A stretch of 64,000 nt of DNA, from contig NZ_CP026107.1 in the NCBI RefSeq assembly GCF_002902965.1, positions 2,232,001 through 2,296,000 on the forward strand, given 5' to 3'. The notes beneath the pieces were generated by a model. It worked only from the letters and a program-made list of their open reading frames with translations, searched no databases and had not been told where the DNA came from. Below, piece after piece: positions 50,342 to 60,123 of the stretch. Source of the stretch: Paraburkholderia hospita. Lineage in GTDB: Bacteria; Pseudomonadota; Gammaproteobacteria; Burkholderiales; Burkholderiaceae. Each line of letters opens with the position of its first letter. Positions within the stretch are counted from its first letter, which is position 1. A program made the translations under genes and the position numbers.

Positions 50342-52063
50342 ATGTCAGCAAACACCATTGCAGCTTACCTGGCTCAAACGCTCGCGGCAGCGGGCGTCGA
50401 ACGCATCTGGGGCGTGACGGGCGACAGCCTGAATGGCCTCGCCTACGCGCTCGACAAGGTCGGCGGCATCCGCTGGATGCATACGCGCCACGAAGAGTCC
50501 GCGGCGTTCGCGGCGGGCGCCGATGCAGCATCCACCGGCCAGCTCGCCGTGTGCGCGGGCAGTTGCGGCCCGGGTAATCTGCATCTGATCAATGGTCTGT
50601 TCGACTGTCATCGCAATCACCAGCCCGTGCTCGCGATCGCCGCGCATATTCCGTCGACGGAGATCGGCCTCGGCTACTTCCAGGAAACGCATCCCCAAGA
50701 GTTGTTCAAGGAGTGCAGCCATTACGTGGAGCTCGTGTCGTCCGCCGGGCAGTTTCCGCGCGTCCTCGCGCGCGCGATGCGAACGGCCATCGAGGAGCGC
50801 GGCGTCGCTGTGATCGTGTTGCCAGGCGACGTCGCATTGGGCGACGGCCCCGATGAAGCACCGACGTGGACGGAAAGCGCGCCGCCGCGCATCGTGCCTG
50901 CGGAGGCCGATCTGGAGCGTCTTGCGACGCTGTTGAATGGGTCGGATGCCGTCACGATCATGTGCGGCAGCGGCACGCAGGGCGCGCACGATGAAGTCGT
51001 GGCGCTTGCCGATACGCTCGGCGCGCCTGTCGTGCATGCGTTGCGCGGCAAGCAGTTCGTCGAATACGACAATCCTTTCGACGTCGGCATGACGGGGCTG
51101 ATCGGTTTCAGCTCGGGCTATCACGCGATGATGTCGTGCGACACGCTACTGCTGCTCGGCTGCGATTTTCCGTATCGCCCGTTCTACCCGTCGCACGCGA
51201 AGATCGTCCAGATCGACTGGAAGGGGTCGCAACTCGGTCATCGCGCGCCGCTGACGTTGGGTCTCGTAGGCACGATCAAGGAGACGATCTCGGCGACGCT
51301 GCCCAGGCTTCAGCGCAAGCAGGACCGCGGCTTCATCGACACAGCGCGCAAGCATTACGCCGCCGCGCGCAAGAGCCTCGACGACCTCGCGACGCCTTCG
51401 CCCGCAGGCAAACCGGTGCATCCGCAGTACCTCACGCGCATGATCGACGAGATCGCAAGCGAGGATGCCATCTTCACCGCCGATGTCGGCACGCCGACCG
51501 TGTGGTCGGCACGCTATCTGACGATGAACGGCAAGCGTCAGTTGCACGGTTCGTTCAATCATGGATCGATGGCGAATGCGATGCCGCAGGCGCTCGGCGC
51601 GCAGGGCGCGCATCCGGGCCGCCAGGTCGTGTCGCTTTCGGGTGACGGCGGCCTGTCGATGCTGCTCGGCGATCTGCTGACCGCGCGTCAGCTCGGGCTG
51701 CCTATCAAGGTCGTGGTGTTCAACAATAGCGTGCTGGGTTTTGTTTCGATGGAGCTGAAGGCGAGTGGCTATCTCGACACGAATGTCGATCTGAGCAAGA
51801 CTGACTTTGCAGCGATTGCGAAAGGCGCGGGCATCTTTAGCATTCGCGTCGAAGATTCGGAACAGGTTGCCGGGGCGTTGAAGGCAGCCTTCGCGCATGA
51901 TGGTCCTGCCGTCGTCGATGTCGTGACGGCGAAACAGGAACTCGCGATGCCGCCGAAGATCGAGCTTGAACAGGCCAAGGGTTTTAGTCTGTACATGATG
52001 CGCGCCATTCTGAATGGCCGTGGCGACGAAATCGTGGATCTCGTGCAGACGAATTTCCGTTGA
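50342..52063 (+). CDS. poxB: Pyruvate dehydrogenase (quinone), thiamine-diphosphate enzyme
   Basis: 573 residues from ATG 50342 (GGAG box), the size of E. coli PoxB. The thiamine-diphosphate enzyme layout is complete: an N-terminal pyrimidine domain with the catalytic Glu in [14 protein letters not shown], a central FAD/nucleotide domain, and the C-terminal [29 protein letters not shown]. It converts pyruvate to acetate and CO2 and passes electrons to ubiquinone at the inner membrane, usually in stationary phase. Acetolactate synthase-like relatives are the main alternative, less likely given the C-terminal sequence. Confidence 0.87.
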   Translation: MSANTIAAYLAQTLAAAGVERIWGVTGDSLNGLAYALDKVGGIRWMHTRHEESAAFAAGADAASTGQLAVCAGSCGPGNLHLINGLFDCHRNHQPVLAIAAHIPSTEIGLGYFQETHPQELFKECSHYVELVSSAGQFPRVLARAMRTAIEERGVAVIVLPGDVALGDGPDEAPTWTESAPPRIVPAEADLERLATLLNGSDAVTIMCGSGTQGAHDEVVALADTLGAPVVHALRGKQFVEYDNPFDVGMTGLIGFSSGYHAMMSCDTLLLLGCDFPYRPFYPSHAKIVQIDWKGSQLGHRAPLTLGLVGTIKETISATLPRLQRKQDRGFIDTARKHYAAARKSLDDLATPSPAGKPVHPQYLTRMIDEIASEDAIFTADVGTPTVWSARYLTMNGKRQLHGSFNHGSMANAMPQALGAQGAHPGRQVVSLSGDGGLSMLLGDLLTARQLGLPIKVVVFNNSVLGFVSMELKASGYLDTNVDLSKTDFAAIAKGAGIFSIRVEDSEQVAGALKAAFAHDGPAVVDVVTAKQELAMPPKIELEQAKGFSLYMMRAILNGRGDEIVDLVQTNFR

Positions 52064-52082
52064 TGCATGGGCCTTCGGTGCG

Positions 52083-52109
52083 CCGCCATTCGTACTTTGA
52101 GGATGGCGG
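52083..52109. terminator. Hairpin between convergent poxB and GNAT genes
   Basis: CCGCCAT (52083-52089) and ATGGCGG (52103-52109) form a 7-bp stem around 13 nt, 20 nt after the poxB stop. No T-run on either strand, so a bidirectional, possibly Rho-assisted stop is a guess. Confidence 0.35.
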
Positions 52110-52134
52110 CCGCCGAAGTCCGGCATTGATTCCG

Positions 52135-52674
52135 TCAGATCGCAATTTCGCGTGTGACGCGCACTTCCGTTAATAGCGCTCCTCCAATCTCGACCACTTT
52201 GGCAGAGCCGTCGCGCTCGAATCCTCCCTGAGTGTAGAAGGAACACGCTGCTGCGTTTTCTTTCAACACCCACAGCGCGACAGTACCGTAGCCTTTTGCA
52301 CGAAGCCTCTCGCAAGCCGCATGAATCAGCGCAGTGCCGATGCCGCGACTCCAGAACTCCGACGCAACGTAAATCGCCTCGATCTCCGCACAGCGCGAGT
52401 CAAGGTCTTCGTCACGCGAGGGACCGAACGCAACCCAGCCGACCACGACATCGTTCATCAAAGCAACCATCACGCACGGCGCTCCCGCTAACAGCGCCTT
52501 GCGCCATTTTTCCGCTCTTGCGTTTTTGTCGAGATTCGCCAGGTATTCGATTGGTAACAATTCCTTGTATGCGTCCCGCCAGGCCGCGATATGAACCTTC
52601 GCTATTCCTTGTGCGTCATCGATTGACGCAAGCCTTATATTCACACTCTGCGATAACCCCGCGCCATCATTCAA
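52135..52674 (-). CDS. GNAT family N-acetyltransferase, probable TTG start
   Basis: 179 residues from the TTG at 52674, chosen because GGAGG lies exactly 6 nt upstream; an ATG at 52746 would add residues unlike the family. The fold begins VNIRLASIDDAQGIAKVHIAAWRDAY. The acetyl-CoA loop is IEAIYVASEFWSRGIGTALIHAACERL, followed by LWVLKENAAACSFYTQGGFERDG. The acceptor is unknown. It is convergent with poxB. Confidence 0.83.
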   Translation of the reverse strand: MNDGAGLSQSVNIRLASIDDAQGIAKVHIAAWRDAYKELLPIEYLANLDKNARAEKWRKALLAGAPCVMVALMNDVVVGWVAFGPSRDEDLDSRCAEIEAIYVASEFWSRGIGTALIHAACERLRAKGYGTVALWVLKENAAACSFYTQGGFERDGSAKVVEIGGALLTEVRVTREIAI

Positions 52675-52756
52675 ATCCCACCTCCTGTCGTTTTCCACCG
52701 GTTTCCGGACGCATGAGCGACGGCCCCGTCGTGGGCATATCAGCACACTCTACTTG

Positions 52757-52894
52757 ATGATGTTGCCTGGCGTGTTCAACGCGAAGGCATTCCACAGCCC
52801 ATTGGCGCCCCATTTCGCGATCGGCTTCATGTTCGATCGAATACCTGCTGCATCCGCCGGGTTCGCCATGCAATTCATGGAGTGTGTCAATTGA
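52757..52894 (+). CDS. Possible 45-residue leader peptide overlapping the proP start
   Basis: An open frame from ATG 52757 to TGA 52892-52894 ends exactly on the proposed proP start (TTG at 52891, sharing TTGA). The product is hydrophobic and Phe/Ala-rich (from MMLPGVFNAKAF to AGFAMQFMECVN). The ATG has no good ribosome-binding site. The stop-start overlap would allow coupled translation; it may also be chance in GC-rich DNA. Confidence 0.3.
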   Translation: MMLPGVFNAKAFHSPLAPHFAIGFMFDRIPAASAGFAMQFMECVN

Positions 52895-54357
52895 GTCATT
52901 CGCAAGCGCGCATCGCAAGCCGCGATTCTTCAAGTCCGTCGCTCACGCTTGACGACATCACGATCGTCGACAATTCCCTTCTCAAACGTGCCGTCGGCGC
53001 CATGGCGCTCGGCAACGCAATGGAATGGTTCGACTTCGGCGTGTACAGCTACATCGCCGTCACCCTCGGCAAAGTGTTCTTCCCGTCGAGCAGCCCGTCG
53101 GCTCAGTTGATCGCGACCTTCGGCACGTTCGCCGCCGCGTTCCTCGTGCGCCCGATCGGCGGCATGGTGTTCGGGCCGCTTGGCGACCGCATCGGCCGAC
53201 AACGCGTGCTCGCAATGACGATGATCATGATGGCCGTCGGCACCTTCGCGATCGGCCTGATTCCGAGCTATGGTTCGATCGGCATTCTCGCGCCCGCGCT
53301 GCTGCTCGTCGCACGTCTCGTGCAGGGCTTCTCGACGGGTGGCGAGTATGGTGGTGCCGCTACCTTTATCGCCGAGTTTGCGACGGATCGCCGCCGCGGC
53401 TTCGCGGGGAGCTTCCTCGAGTTCGGCACGCTGGTCGGCTATATCCTCGGTGCAGGCACGGTTGCCGTGCTGACGGCGACGCTGTCGCAGGAAGCGCTGC
53501 TGTCGTGGGGCTGGCGTGTGCCGTTCTTCATCGCCGGTCCGTTGGGTCTTGTCGGCCTGTATATCCGCATGAAGCTCGAAGAAACGCCTGCCTTCAAGAA
53601 GGAAGCGGAAGCGCGTGAAGCGGATGAGAAGTCGCGTCCGCAGCAGACATTCGTGGAACTGCTCGCGCAGCAATGGAAGCCCTTGCTGCTGTGCGTTGGC
53701 CTCGTGCTGATCTTCAACGTCACCGACTACATGGCGCTCTCGTATCTGCCGAGTTATCTGTCGGCGACGCTGCATTTCAACGAGTCGCACGGTCTGTTCC
53801 TCGTGCTGCTCGTGATGGTGCTGATGATGCCGATGACGCTCTACGCTGGCCACCTGTCGGACAAGATCGGCCGCAAGCCCGTCATGCTGTTCGGTTGCGT
53901 GGGTCTGTTCGTGCTGTCGATTCCGGCGCTGCTGCTGATCCGCATGGGCACGGTGCTGCCCGTGTTCAGCGGCCTGCTGATTCTCGGCGCGCTGCTGTCG
54001 ACCTTCACGGGCGTGATGCCGTCGTCGCTGCCTGCCCTCTTCCCGACGAAGATCCGTTACGGCGCGCTGGCGATCGGTTTCAACGTGTCGGTGTCGCTGT
54101 TCGGCGGTACGACGCCGCTGGTTGCTGCATGGCTCGTAGACAGAACCGGTGACGCGATGATGCCCGCGTACTACCTGATGGGCGCATCGATCATCGGTAT
54201 CGTCTCGGTGCTCGCGCTGCGCGAGACTTCATGCAAGCCGTTGCTCGGCTCGGGTCCGTGCGTGGCGACACATGCGGAAGCGATGAGCCTGATTCGCGGG
54301 GCCAAACGCGCTCACGCTGAGAAGAAACGCCTGGAGCTGGTGCGGGAACGTGCGTAA
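52891..54357 (+). CDS. proP: MFS proline/betaine-type osmolyte:H+ symporter (ProP-like)
   Basis: 488 residues from the TTG at 52891, 8 nt after GGAG; a GTG at 52882 overlaps that box and is less likely. The sequence follows ProP: AVGAMALGNAMEWFDFGVYSYIAVTLGKVFFP, GPLGDRIGRQRVLAMT, RLVQGFSTGGEYGGAATFIAEF and LPALFPTKIRYGALAIGFN. Twelve spans are expected. The C-terminus is a short charged helix (AKRAHAEKKRLELVRERA), shorter than the osmosensing coiled coil of E. coli ProP, so osmotic activation may differ. Substrate could be betaine, proline or an organic acid. Confidence 0.85.
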   Translation: MSHSQARIASRDSSSPSLTLDDITIVDNSLLKRAVGAMALGNAMEWFDFGVYSYIAVTLGKVFFPSSSPSAQLIATFGTFAAAFLVRPIGGMVFGPLGDRIGRQRVLAMTMIMMAVGTFAIGLIPSYGSIGILAPALLLVARLVQGFSTGGEYGGAATFIAEFATDRRRGFAGSFLEFGTLVGYILGAGTVAVLTATLSQEALLSWGWRVPFFIAGPLGLVGLYIRMKLEETPAFKKEAEAREADEKSRPQQTFVELLAQQWKPLLLCVGLVLIFNVTDYMALSYLPSYLSATLHFNESHGLFLVLLVMVLMMPMTLYAGHLSDKIGRKPVMLFGCVGLFVLSIPALLLIRMGTVLPVFSGLLILGALLSTFTGVMPSSLPALFPTKIRYGALAIGFNVSVSLFGGTTPLVAAWLVDRTGDAMMPAYYLMGASIIGIVSVLALRETSCKPLLGSGPCVATHAEAMSLIRGAKRAHAEKKRLELVRERA

Positions 54358-54359
54358 CG

Positions 54360-54974
54360 TCAGCGCCCAGCAAGCATCCTTCCACCGAGCCCAATCAACA
54401 GCACGCCCGCCGTCGTATCGATCACGGTTTTGCGCCGAACCATGAAGCCACGGATGGCGGGGTGAGAGGCCAGCAGCGCCATCGCGCAGTACCACGCGCA
54501 CGATATGCCGATCGAGAGCGCCACGACCGCGATATCGAACGATAGTGCGGCATGCGCGGGCACCATCACGGCAAATATGCTTCCGTAGAACGCGACCGAT
54601 TTGGGATTCGTCATGCTCACGAAATAGCCACGTTTCGCGGCGGCCCAACCGGACCCGGCGGTCCGTGCCGGTGTGGACAAAGGTTGGCGCGCAGTCACGA
54701 TCATCTTCGCGCCGAGCCAAATCAGATAGGCCGCGCCCGCAATCCGCAACGCCGTCTCGATCCAGGCGACGTGCGTGACGATCAGACTCAGGCCCGCAAT
54801 CGCTATCAACGCCCATGTGCCCGACGCAGCCGCCAGTCCAAGTCCAGTCGATACGCCCGCGCGTCGCGACGCAACCGCCGTCGATGTGACGATCACGAAG
54901 TTAGGCCCCGGGCTGGCAACACTAAGCAGCAACACGCCGCACAGCGCGAGCAAACTGTTGATGGGATCGAGCAT
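54360..54974 (-). CDS. LysE/RhtB-family amino acid exporter
   Basis: 204 residues. The family start is LLLSVASPGPNFVIVTSTAVASRRAG with the PGPN motif, the central loop is YFVSMTNPKSVAFYGSIFAVMVP, and six membrane segments are expected. It is convergent with proP (2 nt between stops) and monocistronic. No LysR partner is adjacent, unlike the exporter at 5668-6306. Confidence 0.86.
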   Translation of the reverse strand: MLDPINSLLALCGVLLLSVASPGPNFVIVTSTAVASRRAGVSTGLGLAAASGTWALIAIAGLSLIVTHVAWIETALRIAGAAYLIWLGAKMIVTARQPLSTPARTAGSGWAAAKRGYFVSMTNPKSVAFYGSIFAVMVPAHAALSFDIAVVALSIGISCAWYCAMALLASHPAIRGFMVRRKTVIDTTAGVLLIGLGGRMLAGR

Positions 54975-55058
54975 GTTTTCTTCCGCGGACGTTGGACGAA
55001 AGTTGGATTTCCATCATACCCGAGGCTATTCGAAACCCTGCTGCGCCATGCCATTTCG

Positions 55059-56018
55059 TCACCGCTGCATCGTGAACACAGTCCGCGCCCGCCCCGCATC
55101 GTTCTGCCAATGCATCGCCAGCTCAGCCAGCGGAACCGCCTGCGTCGCTATCTCCATACGAGCCGGCAACGCGGCATGCAGTACTTCGCTTACTGCATGC
55201 ATCAAACGTTCAAAAGGAACGCTGCCGATGCCGCTCCCAAGCAGGCTGATCGCTGACGCGCGCAGCACGGCACCCGGCAATTCGAGGCTCGCGCCGCCAA
55301 TCGAGCCGATCTGCACGAAGCGCATCGGGTAGCCGTCGGGCAGCGAGCGAGCCGCGCACGTCAGCAACGTTTGCGCACTCGACCCCCACAAGTAGTCGAG
55401 CACCACATCGACGCCTTCGCGAAAATGCGGCTCGACCGCGCGATGCAGCGCCGCGTCGTCCTGATCGAGCGAAACGACACGGTCGGCACCAAGCGCCTTC
55501 AACTCGCTGAGCGTCTGCCGATGACGCCCCGTCGCGATCACGTTCGCCGCGCCCAGGTGCTTCGCAATCTGCACTGCGAGTCGTCCCGACGCGCCCGTCG
55601 CTCCATTGATGAGCACCGTCTCGCCGGCCACGAACTTCGCGCGTTCGGTAAGTGCCGCCCACGACGACATGCCCGGAATCGCCATCGCTGCGGCGGTAAC
55701 GGGATCGAATGTCTCGGGAATGGCGAAGCATTGCGCTTCCGGCACGAGGGCTCGCTGCGCGAGCCCGCCCGATGGTTCTTTCGGCCCGAAGAAATAGACA
55801 CGCGTACCGTCTTCACGACGGCCAACGCCGTCAATGCCTGCGACAAACGGAAAACGTCCCGTCGACGAATAATGCGCGCCAGACGCCTTCGCACGCGTGA
55901 CGTGGCTCAACGCCGAGGCTTCAACATCGATCAGCACGTGACCCGCTTCCGTCACTGGCGCATCGAACTCGGCATAGACAGGCATCTGTCCCGCTTGCGT
56001 GACGACGGCTGCTTTCAT
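55059..56018 (-). CDS. Quinone oxidoreductase-like zinc-independent alcohol dehydrogenase
   Basis: 319 residues. The GroES-like part is short and opens with MKAAVVTQAGQMPVYAEFDAP. The Rossmann part has ETVLINGATGASGRLAVQIAKHLGAANVIATGR, the QOR-type NADPH motif. Zinc-binding cysteines are absent. Its ATG overlaps the stop of an unknown 94-residue gene by 4 nt (ATGA), so the two are translated together. A divergent AraC gene lies beyond. Substrate unknown. Confidence 0.85.
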   Translation of the reverse strand: MKAAVVTQAGQMPVYAEFDAPVTEAGHVLIDVEASALSHVTRAKASGAHYSSTGRFPFVAGIDGVGRREDGTRVYFFGPKEPSGGLAQRALVPEAQCFAIPETFDPVTAAAMAIPGMSSWAALTERAKFVAGETVLINGATGASGRLAVQIAKHLGAANVIATGRHRQTLSELKALGADRVVSLDQDDAALHRAVEPHFREGVDVVLDYLWGSSAQTLLTCAARSLPDGYPMRFVQIGSIGGASLELPGAVLRASAISLLGSGIGSVPFERLMHAVSEVLHAALPARMEIATQAVPLAELAMHWQNDAGRARTVFTMQR

Positions 56019-56299
56019 GATTGCACCTCAACGGACGGCACATGCGCCATCTGCGTATCGATCCACGCGCGCAGTTCGCAGTCGCGAATGGCGAGCACCT
56101 CGAAAAGCCCGGTTGCGCGCAACGCGGGCAAAGCATCGACGATATCGGCGGCGGCCTGCGCGCGCGCCGTCTCGCTCGCCTGGGCATCGCTCCACACGCG
56201 CGCATTCGCAAGAAACGCCGCGACGGTGCCCTTGCGGATCGTCGTGCCGCCTACGTCGATATGATCGGCGTGGTCGGGAAGAAGCTGTTCGGCTCGCAT
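56015..56299 (-). CDS. Small protein of unknown function coupled to the QOR-like gene
   Basis: 94 residues from ATG 56299, preceded by GAGGAG. I do not recognise a family. It is acidic-to-neutral and mostly helical in appearance: MRAEQLLPDHADHIDVGGTT, then KGTVAAFLANARVWSD and an Ala-rich helix to the C-terminus. There is no signal peptide, membrane segment or Cys pair. The good ribosome-binding site, the ATGA overlap with the oxidoreductase and the divergent AraC argue that it is real and works with that enzyme. Confidence 0.65.
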   Translation of the reverse strand: MRAEQLLPDHADHIDVGGTTIRKGTVAAFLANARVWSDAQASETARAQAAADIVDALPALRATGLFEVLAIRDCELRAWIDTQMAHVPSVEVQS

Positions 56300-56393
56300 C
56301 GACTGAACTCCTCGTAGTGGTGATGCGGCCAGTCTAGGTCTGCAGGATCGGCCCGTCTCAGGTATAAAGGCCATTCGATACGGTTTTCCGGCC

Positions 56394-57200
56394 ATGACTA
56401 CTCCGCTGATTCGTCCTGAACTCGTCCTGTCGTCGGACGGGCCTTTTCTGGCTGCCGCCGAACTCACACAACGCGAGTCTCGCGCGACGTCGTCGCACAG
56501 CCATCCGCGTGGGCAGTTGATGGGCGCGCTGAGCGGCCTCGTCTCCGTCGGCGTGAATCGTCAGCAATGGGTCGTGCCCGCGATTCACGCGATCTGGATT
56601 CCACCGCACTGCGAGCATTCGGTACGCTCGCACGGGCCGTTCTCGGGGTGGAGTGTGTTCATCGCGGAGCAACGCTGCGCGGCGCTGCCGCCCGAGCCTC
56701 GCGCGATCCGCACGACGCCGCTGCTGCGCGCCGCCGTCAGCCGCGCGGCAGGCTGGGACGGCACGCAACTCGACGCGCAGCAGACCCGCATCGCGGACGT
56801 GATACTCGATGAGCTGGCGGCATCGAAAGCCGAATCGCTCGGACTGCCCGCGCCTGAAGACGCGCGGCTCGCGCGTATCACAGATGCGCTGGCCCGCGAC
56901 CTGTCCGATTCCCGCCGTCTTGAAGAATGGGCCGAATGGGCCGGGCTTTCGCCGCGCACGTTGAGCCGAAGGTTCACCGCCGAGACAGGAATGAGTTTCG
57001 CGCAGTGGCGCGCGCAGGCGCGATTGCTGCGCGCGCTGGAACTCGTCGCCGAAGGCGTCAGCGTGACGACCATCGCGCTCGAACTGGGTTACGACAACGT
57101 GAGCGCGTTCATCGACATGTTCAAACGGGCGACGGGCACCACGCCGGGACGCTATGTGGCAGCGAAGCCGGCACTCACCGACGACGAAGCCAGGCCGTAA
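56394..57200 (+). CDS. AraC-family transcriptional regulator (short cupin type)
   Basis: 268 residues. An N-terminal cupin-like sensor (SHSHPRGQLMGALSGLVSVGVNRQQWVVPAIHAIWIPPHCEHSV in family layout) is followed by the two helix-turn-helix motifs (RRLEEWAEWAGLSPRTLSRRF; VTTIALELGYDNVSAFIDMFKRATGTTPGRY). It is divergent from the small protein/oxidoreductase pair and probably controls it. Its stop touches the stop of the convergent aldehyde dehydrogenase gene with no gap. Confidence 0.88.
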   Translation: MTTPLIRPELVLSSDGPFLAAAELTQRESRATSSHSHPRGQLMGALSGLVSVGVNRQQWVVPAIHAIWIPPHCEHSVRSHGPFSGWSVFIAEQRCAALPPEPRAIRTTPLLRAAVSRAAGWDGTQLDAQQTRIADVILDELAASKAESLGLPAPEDARLARITDALARDLSDSRRLEEWAEWAGLSPRTLSRRFTAETGMSFAQWRAQARLLRALELVAEGVSVTTIALELGYDNVSAFIDMFKRATGTTPGRYVAAKPALTDDEARP

Positions 57201-58664
57201 CTAGAACGGATACACCATCGGCTTATCCATGGCACTCACCCATTGCGTCTGGGTGAATTCATGCAGGTTCGCCGGCCCGCCGAACCTTCCGCCATTCCCC
57301 GACGCGCCCATTCCGCCGAACGGCACCTGAAACTCGTTGTTAACCGTCTGATCGTTGATATGCACCATGCCCGCGCGTATCCGCGACGACAGCGCGAGAC
57401 CTCGCGACATCGAGCGCGTATGCACGGCAGCCGCGAGTCCATATTCCGATGCATTGACGAGGGCGACGGCTTCGTCGTCGGTATCGAACACGGTGACCGG
57501 TGCGACGGGACCGAAGATTTCCTCAGTGAATGCGGGCATGCCGGGCGTCACGCCGGACAACACGGTCGGCTCATAGAACAGACGCTGATACTGCCCGCCC
57601 GCCAGCAGCGTCGCGCCCAATTCAACGCTCTTCTTGACGATTCCATCGATACGGTCGCGTTGCTTCTGATTGATGAGCGGCCCCAGGTGCACCTGCTCGC
57701 GGTATGGGTTGCCCACTTGCAGCTTCTTCGCGCGCTCGGCGAGATTCGCGGCGTACGCTTGCGCCAACGAGCGATGCACGAGATGCCGCCCCGTCTGCAT
57801 GCAGATCTGACCTTGATGAAGGAACGAACCCCATGCGCCATTCGATGCAGCGGCATCGACGTCGGCATCGTCGAGCACGACGATCGCATTGTTGCCGCCC
57901 AGTTCCAGCGCGACCTTCTTCAGCATCTGCCCGCACACCTGGCCAATCGACCGGCCCACGGCCGTCGATCCGGTGAACGAGATCATGCCCACTTTCGGAT
58001 GCCGCACCAGCGCATCGCCTGTCGCCGGGCCGCCTGGAATCACGTGGAAGACGCCCGTGGGCAAGCCCGCGTCCTCGAATACTTCCGCCAGCAGCAGACC
58101 GCCTGCAACGGCACTTTGCGGATCGGGCTTCAAGACGACCGCGTTGCCGACAGCGAGCGCGGGCGCAACTGATCGCATCGAGAGAAGAATCGGAAAATTC
58201 CACGGCGCGATCACGCCGACGACGCCAATCGGCACATGCCGGCAGAAGTTCAATCGGCCCGGCATCGCCGAAGGGTAAAGCTCGCCGTCGGGTTGCATCG
58301 TCATCGCGGCGGCCATTAGCAGCTGTTCATACGTCGCGTGCAATTCCCACTCGGCTTTGGCACGCGTGGAGCCGCACTCGCGTATGTTCCAGTCGTTGAT
58401 CTGTGGCGCCCGCTCTTTCAGCAGTCGCGCCGCTTCCCGCAAAATTGCGGCTCGCTGATCGAACGGCGTCGATGCCCACGCATGCTGGGCCACGCATGCC
58501 GCGTTAGCCGCGCTGTCGATGTCTTCCGGAAGGCCCACGCCGATCCGCGCGAGCGTTTCGCCCGTCGACGGTTCGATCACGTCGGCGGTACCGCCTGCGG
58601 CGCTCGCCCATCCGTTCGAAAAAATACGTCCTTCCCACTTACGCGTCTGATCGACGTTAGTCAT
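57201..58664 (-). CDS. xylC: NAD-dependent benzaldehyde dehydrogenase (XylC-like), last step of the mandelate pathway
   Basis: 487 residues, aligning over its whole length from memory with XylC-type benzaldehyde dehydrogenases: start GRIFSNGWASAAGGTADVIEPSTGE, VGVIAPWNFPILLSMRSVAPALAVGNAVVLKPD, the catalytic Glu in LELGGNN, the catalytic Cys in FLHQGQICMQTGRH, and the end FGGPANLHEFTQTQW. It oxidises benzaldehyde to benzoate. Pseudomonas MdlD in this role is a different, shorter class 3 enzyme, so an XylC-type enzyme appears to have taken its place here. It is last in the minus-strand mandelate cluster, 29 nt after the transporter. Confidence 0.87.
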   Translation of the reverse strand: MTNVDQTRKWEGRIFSNGWASAAGGTADVIEPSTGETLARIGVGLPEDIDSAANAACVAQHAWASTPFDQRAAILREAARLLKERAPQINDWNIRECGSTRAKAEWELHATYEQLLMAAAMTMQPDGELYPSAMPGRLNFCRHVPIGVVGVIAPWNFPILLSMRSVAPALAVGNAVVLKPDPQSAVAGGLLLAEVFEDAGLPTGVFHVIPGGPATGDALVRHPKVGMISFTGSTAVGRSIGQVCGQMLKKVALELGGNNAIVVLDDADVDAAASNGAWGSFLHQGQICMQTGRHLVHRSLAQAYAANLAERAKKLQVGNPYREQVHLGPLINQKQRDRIDGIVKKSVELGATLLAGGQYQRLFYEPTVLSGVTPGMPAFTEEIFGPVAPVTVFDTDDEAVALVNASEYGLAAAVHTRSMSRGLALSSRIRAGMVHINDQTVNNEFQVPFGGMGASGNGGRFGGPANLHEFTQTQWVSAMDKPMVYPF

Positions 58665-58693
58665 GCATCGTCTCCGAAAATAGTTGAATCGCT

Positions 58694-60043
58694 TTACTCA
58701 GCGGGCGCGGCCAGCGTTTGCGCATCGCTGGCGAGCGCCTTGCCGCTACGGGAAATGAGCAGGACCGCAACCGCTGCCACCACACCGGGAATCGCAAAGA
58801 CCATGAAGCTGAAACTGATTGCAAAGCGCTCGTTCAACAGGTAGCCGCCCAACGCAGGCCCAGCAACGGCGCCCAGCCTGCCTGCCGCAGCTGCCCAGCC
58901 CACACCTGTCGACCGTATCGCGGACGGATAGTGCTGCGCGGCGAATGCGTGCACGATGCACAGCGTGCCGATCGTCGTCGCACCCGCACACATGAGCAGC
59001 ACGTTGAGAACGAGCGGGCTCTGTTTGTATCCCAGCAGATCGATCGACAAGGCCGCGACAACGAAGAACAGAAACAAGGTCGGCTTGCCGCCGTAACGAT
59101 CCGCGAGCCAGCCGCTGAACAGGCCACCCAGAATCGCGCCGACGTTGAGCGTGATGAGGAACGTCAGACTCGAACCGATCGAGTAGCCGTTCGCCGACAT
59201 CAGCTTCGGTAGCCACGTATTGAGGCCGTAGACCATCAGCATGCACATGCCGAACGCGATCCATAGAAGCAGCGTGTCGGCGGCCCGGCCTTGCGTGAAC
59301 AGTTCGACAGTGCGAGAGCGTTGCGGCCGATGGTCATGCTCGCCGGCCAGTGCCGCGAGACCCGATGCCGTACCGCGATATTCCGGCGCAAACCGCTTCA
59401 GGATCGGTTCCGCCTGCGCATGGCGGCCATTCGCCAGCAGATAGCTGAGCGACTCGGGCAGCCAGCGGTAAAGCAGAGGAAACGTCAGCAGCGGCAGCCC
59501 TGCGATCAGAAAGTTTGCCCGCCATCCAAACGACGGCGTGACGATCTTGCCCGACACTGCTGCAATCACGCCGCCGACCGAAAAGAAACTCAGCATGAGC
59601 GTGACCATGATGTTGCGCTTGCTGCGCGGCGACATCTCCGTCATCAGCGCGACGATATTCGGCACCATGCCGCCCAGGCCGACGCCCGTCAAAAAGCGGC
59701 ATACCGTGAACTGGCTGGCGTTCTCGCAGAAACCATTGCCTAGCGCGGCAACACCGAACACGATCAGACACGTGAGAATGACGCGCCTGCGCCCGAACCG
59801 GTCGGATGAACTGCCGAGCGTCAATGCGCCGATCATCATGCCGAACAGCGCGCTGCTGCCGATGATCCCCGCCGTGACGGGCGAAAGCTGCCATTCGCTC
59901 ATCAACTGGGACAGCACGGAACCGTAGATGACAAGGTCGTATCCATCGAACAGCATCAACATCGAACACCAGAACAGGATCATCAGGTGAAACCGGTTCA
60001 GGCGTATGTCCTCCAGCGCATCATCGACGATGTTCCGGCTCAT
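58694..60043 (-). CDS. MFS aromatic acid:H+ symporter (AAHS family), probable mandelate/benzoylformate carrier
   Basis: 449 residues. AAHS hallmarks are the first-segment motif LMLFDGYDLVIYGSVLSQLM and the loop GSSSDRFGRRRVILTCL, with RFLTGVGLGGMVPNIVALMTEMSPRSKR further on. Twelve spans are expected. BenK and PcaK are relatives. Its place between racemase and benzaldehyde dehydrogenase genes suggests uptake of mandelate or a related aromatic acid. It starts 109 nt after the racemase stop, with a hairpin between. Confidence 0.87.
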   Translation of the reverse strand: MSRNIVDDALEDIRLNRFHLMILFWCSMLMLFDGYDLVIYGSVLSQLMSEWQLSPVTAGIIGSSALFGMMIGALTLGSSSDRFGRRRVILTCLIVFGVAALGNGFCENASQFTVCRFLTGVGLGGMVPNIVALMTEMSPRSKRNIMVTLMLSFFSVGGVIAAVSGKIVTPSFGWRANFLIAGLPLLTFPLLYRWLPESLSYLLANGRHAQAEPILKRFAPEYRGTASGLAALAGEHDHRPQRSRTVELFTQGRAADTLLLWIAFGMCMLMVYGLNTWLPKLMSANGYSIGSSLTFLITLNVGAILGGLFSGWLADRYGGKPTLFLFFVVAALSIDLLGYKQSPLVLNVLLMCAGATTIGTLCIVHAFAAQHYPSAIRSTGVGWAAAAGRLGAVAGPALGGYLLNERFAISFSFMVFAIPGVVAAVAVLLISRSGKALASDAQTLAAPAE

Positions 60044-60123
60044 GTTTTGTCTCCATGTGTTGAAAATTGAAATGGCGCTCTTTCTGGCGCATTGATTCGG
60101 ATACCGAAATGCTTTACTGTCAT

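Noticed and set aside
52667..52933. Minus-strand open frame between GNAT and proP
   Set aside because: Overlaps the GNAT and proP starts and has no recognisable motif.
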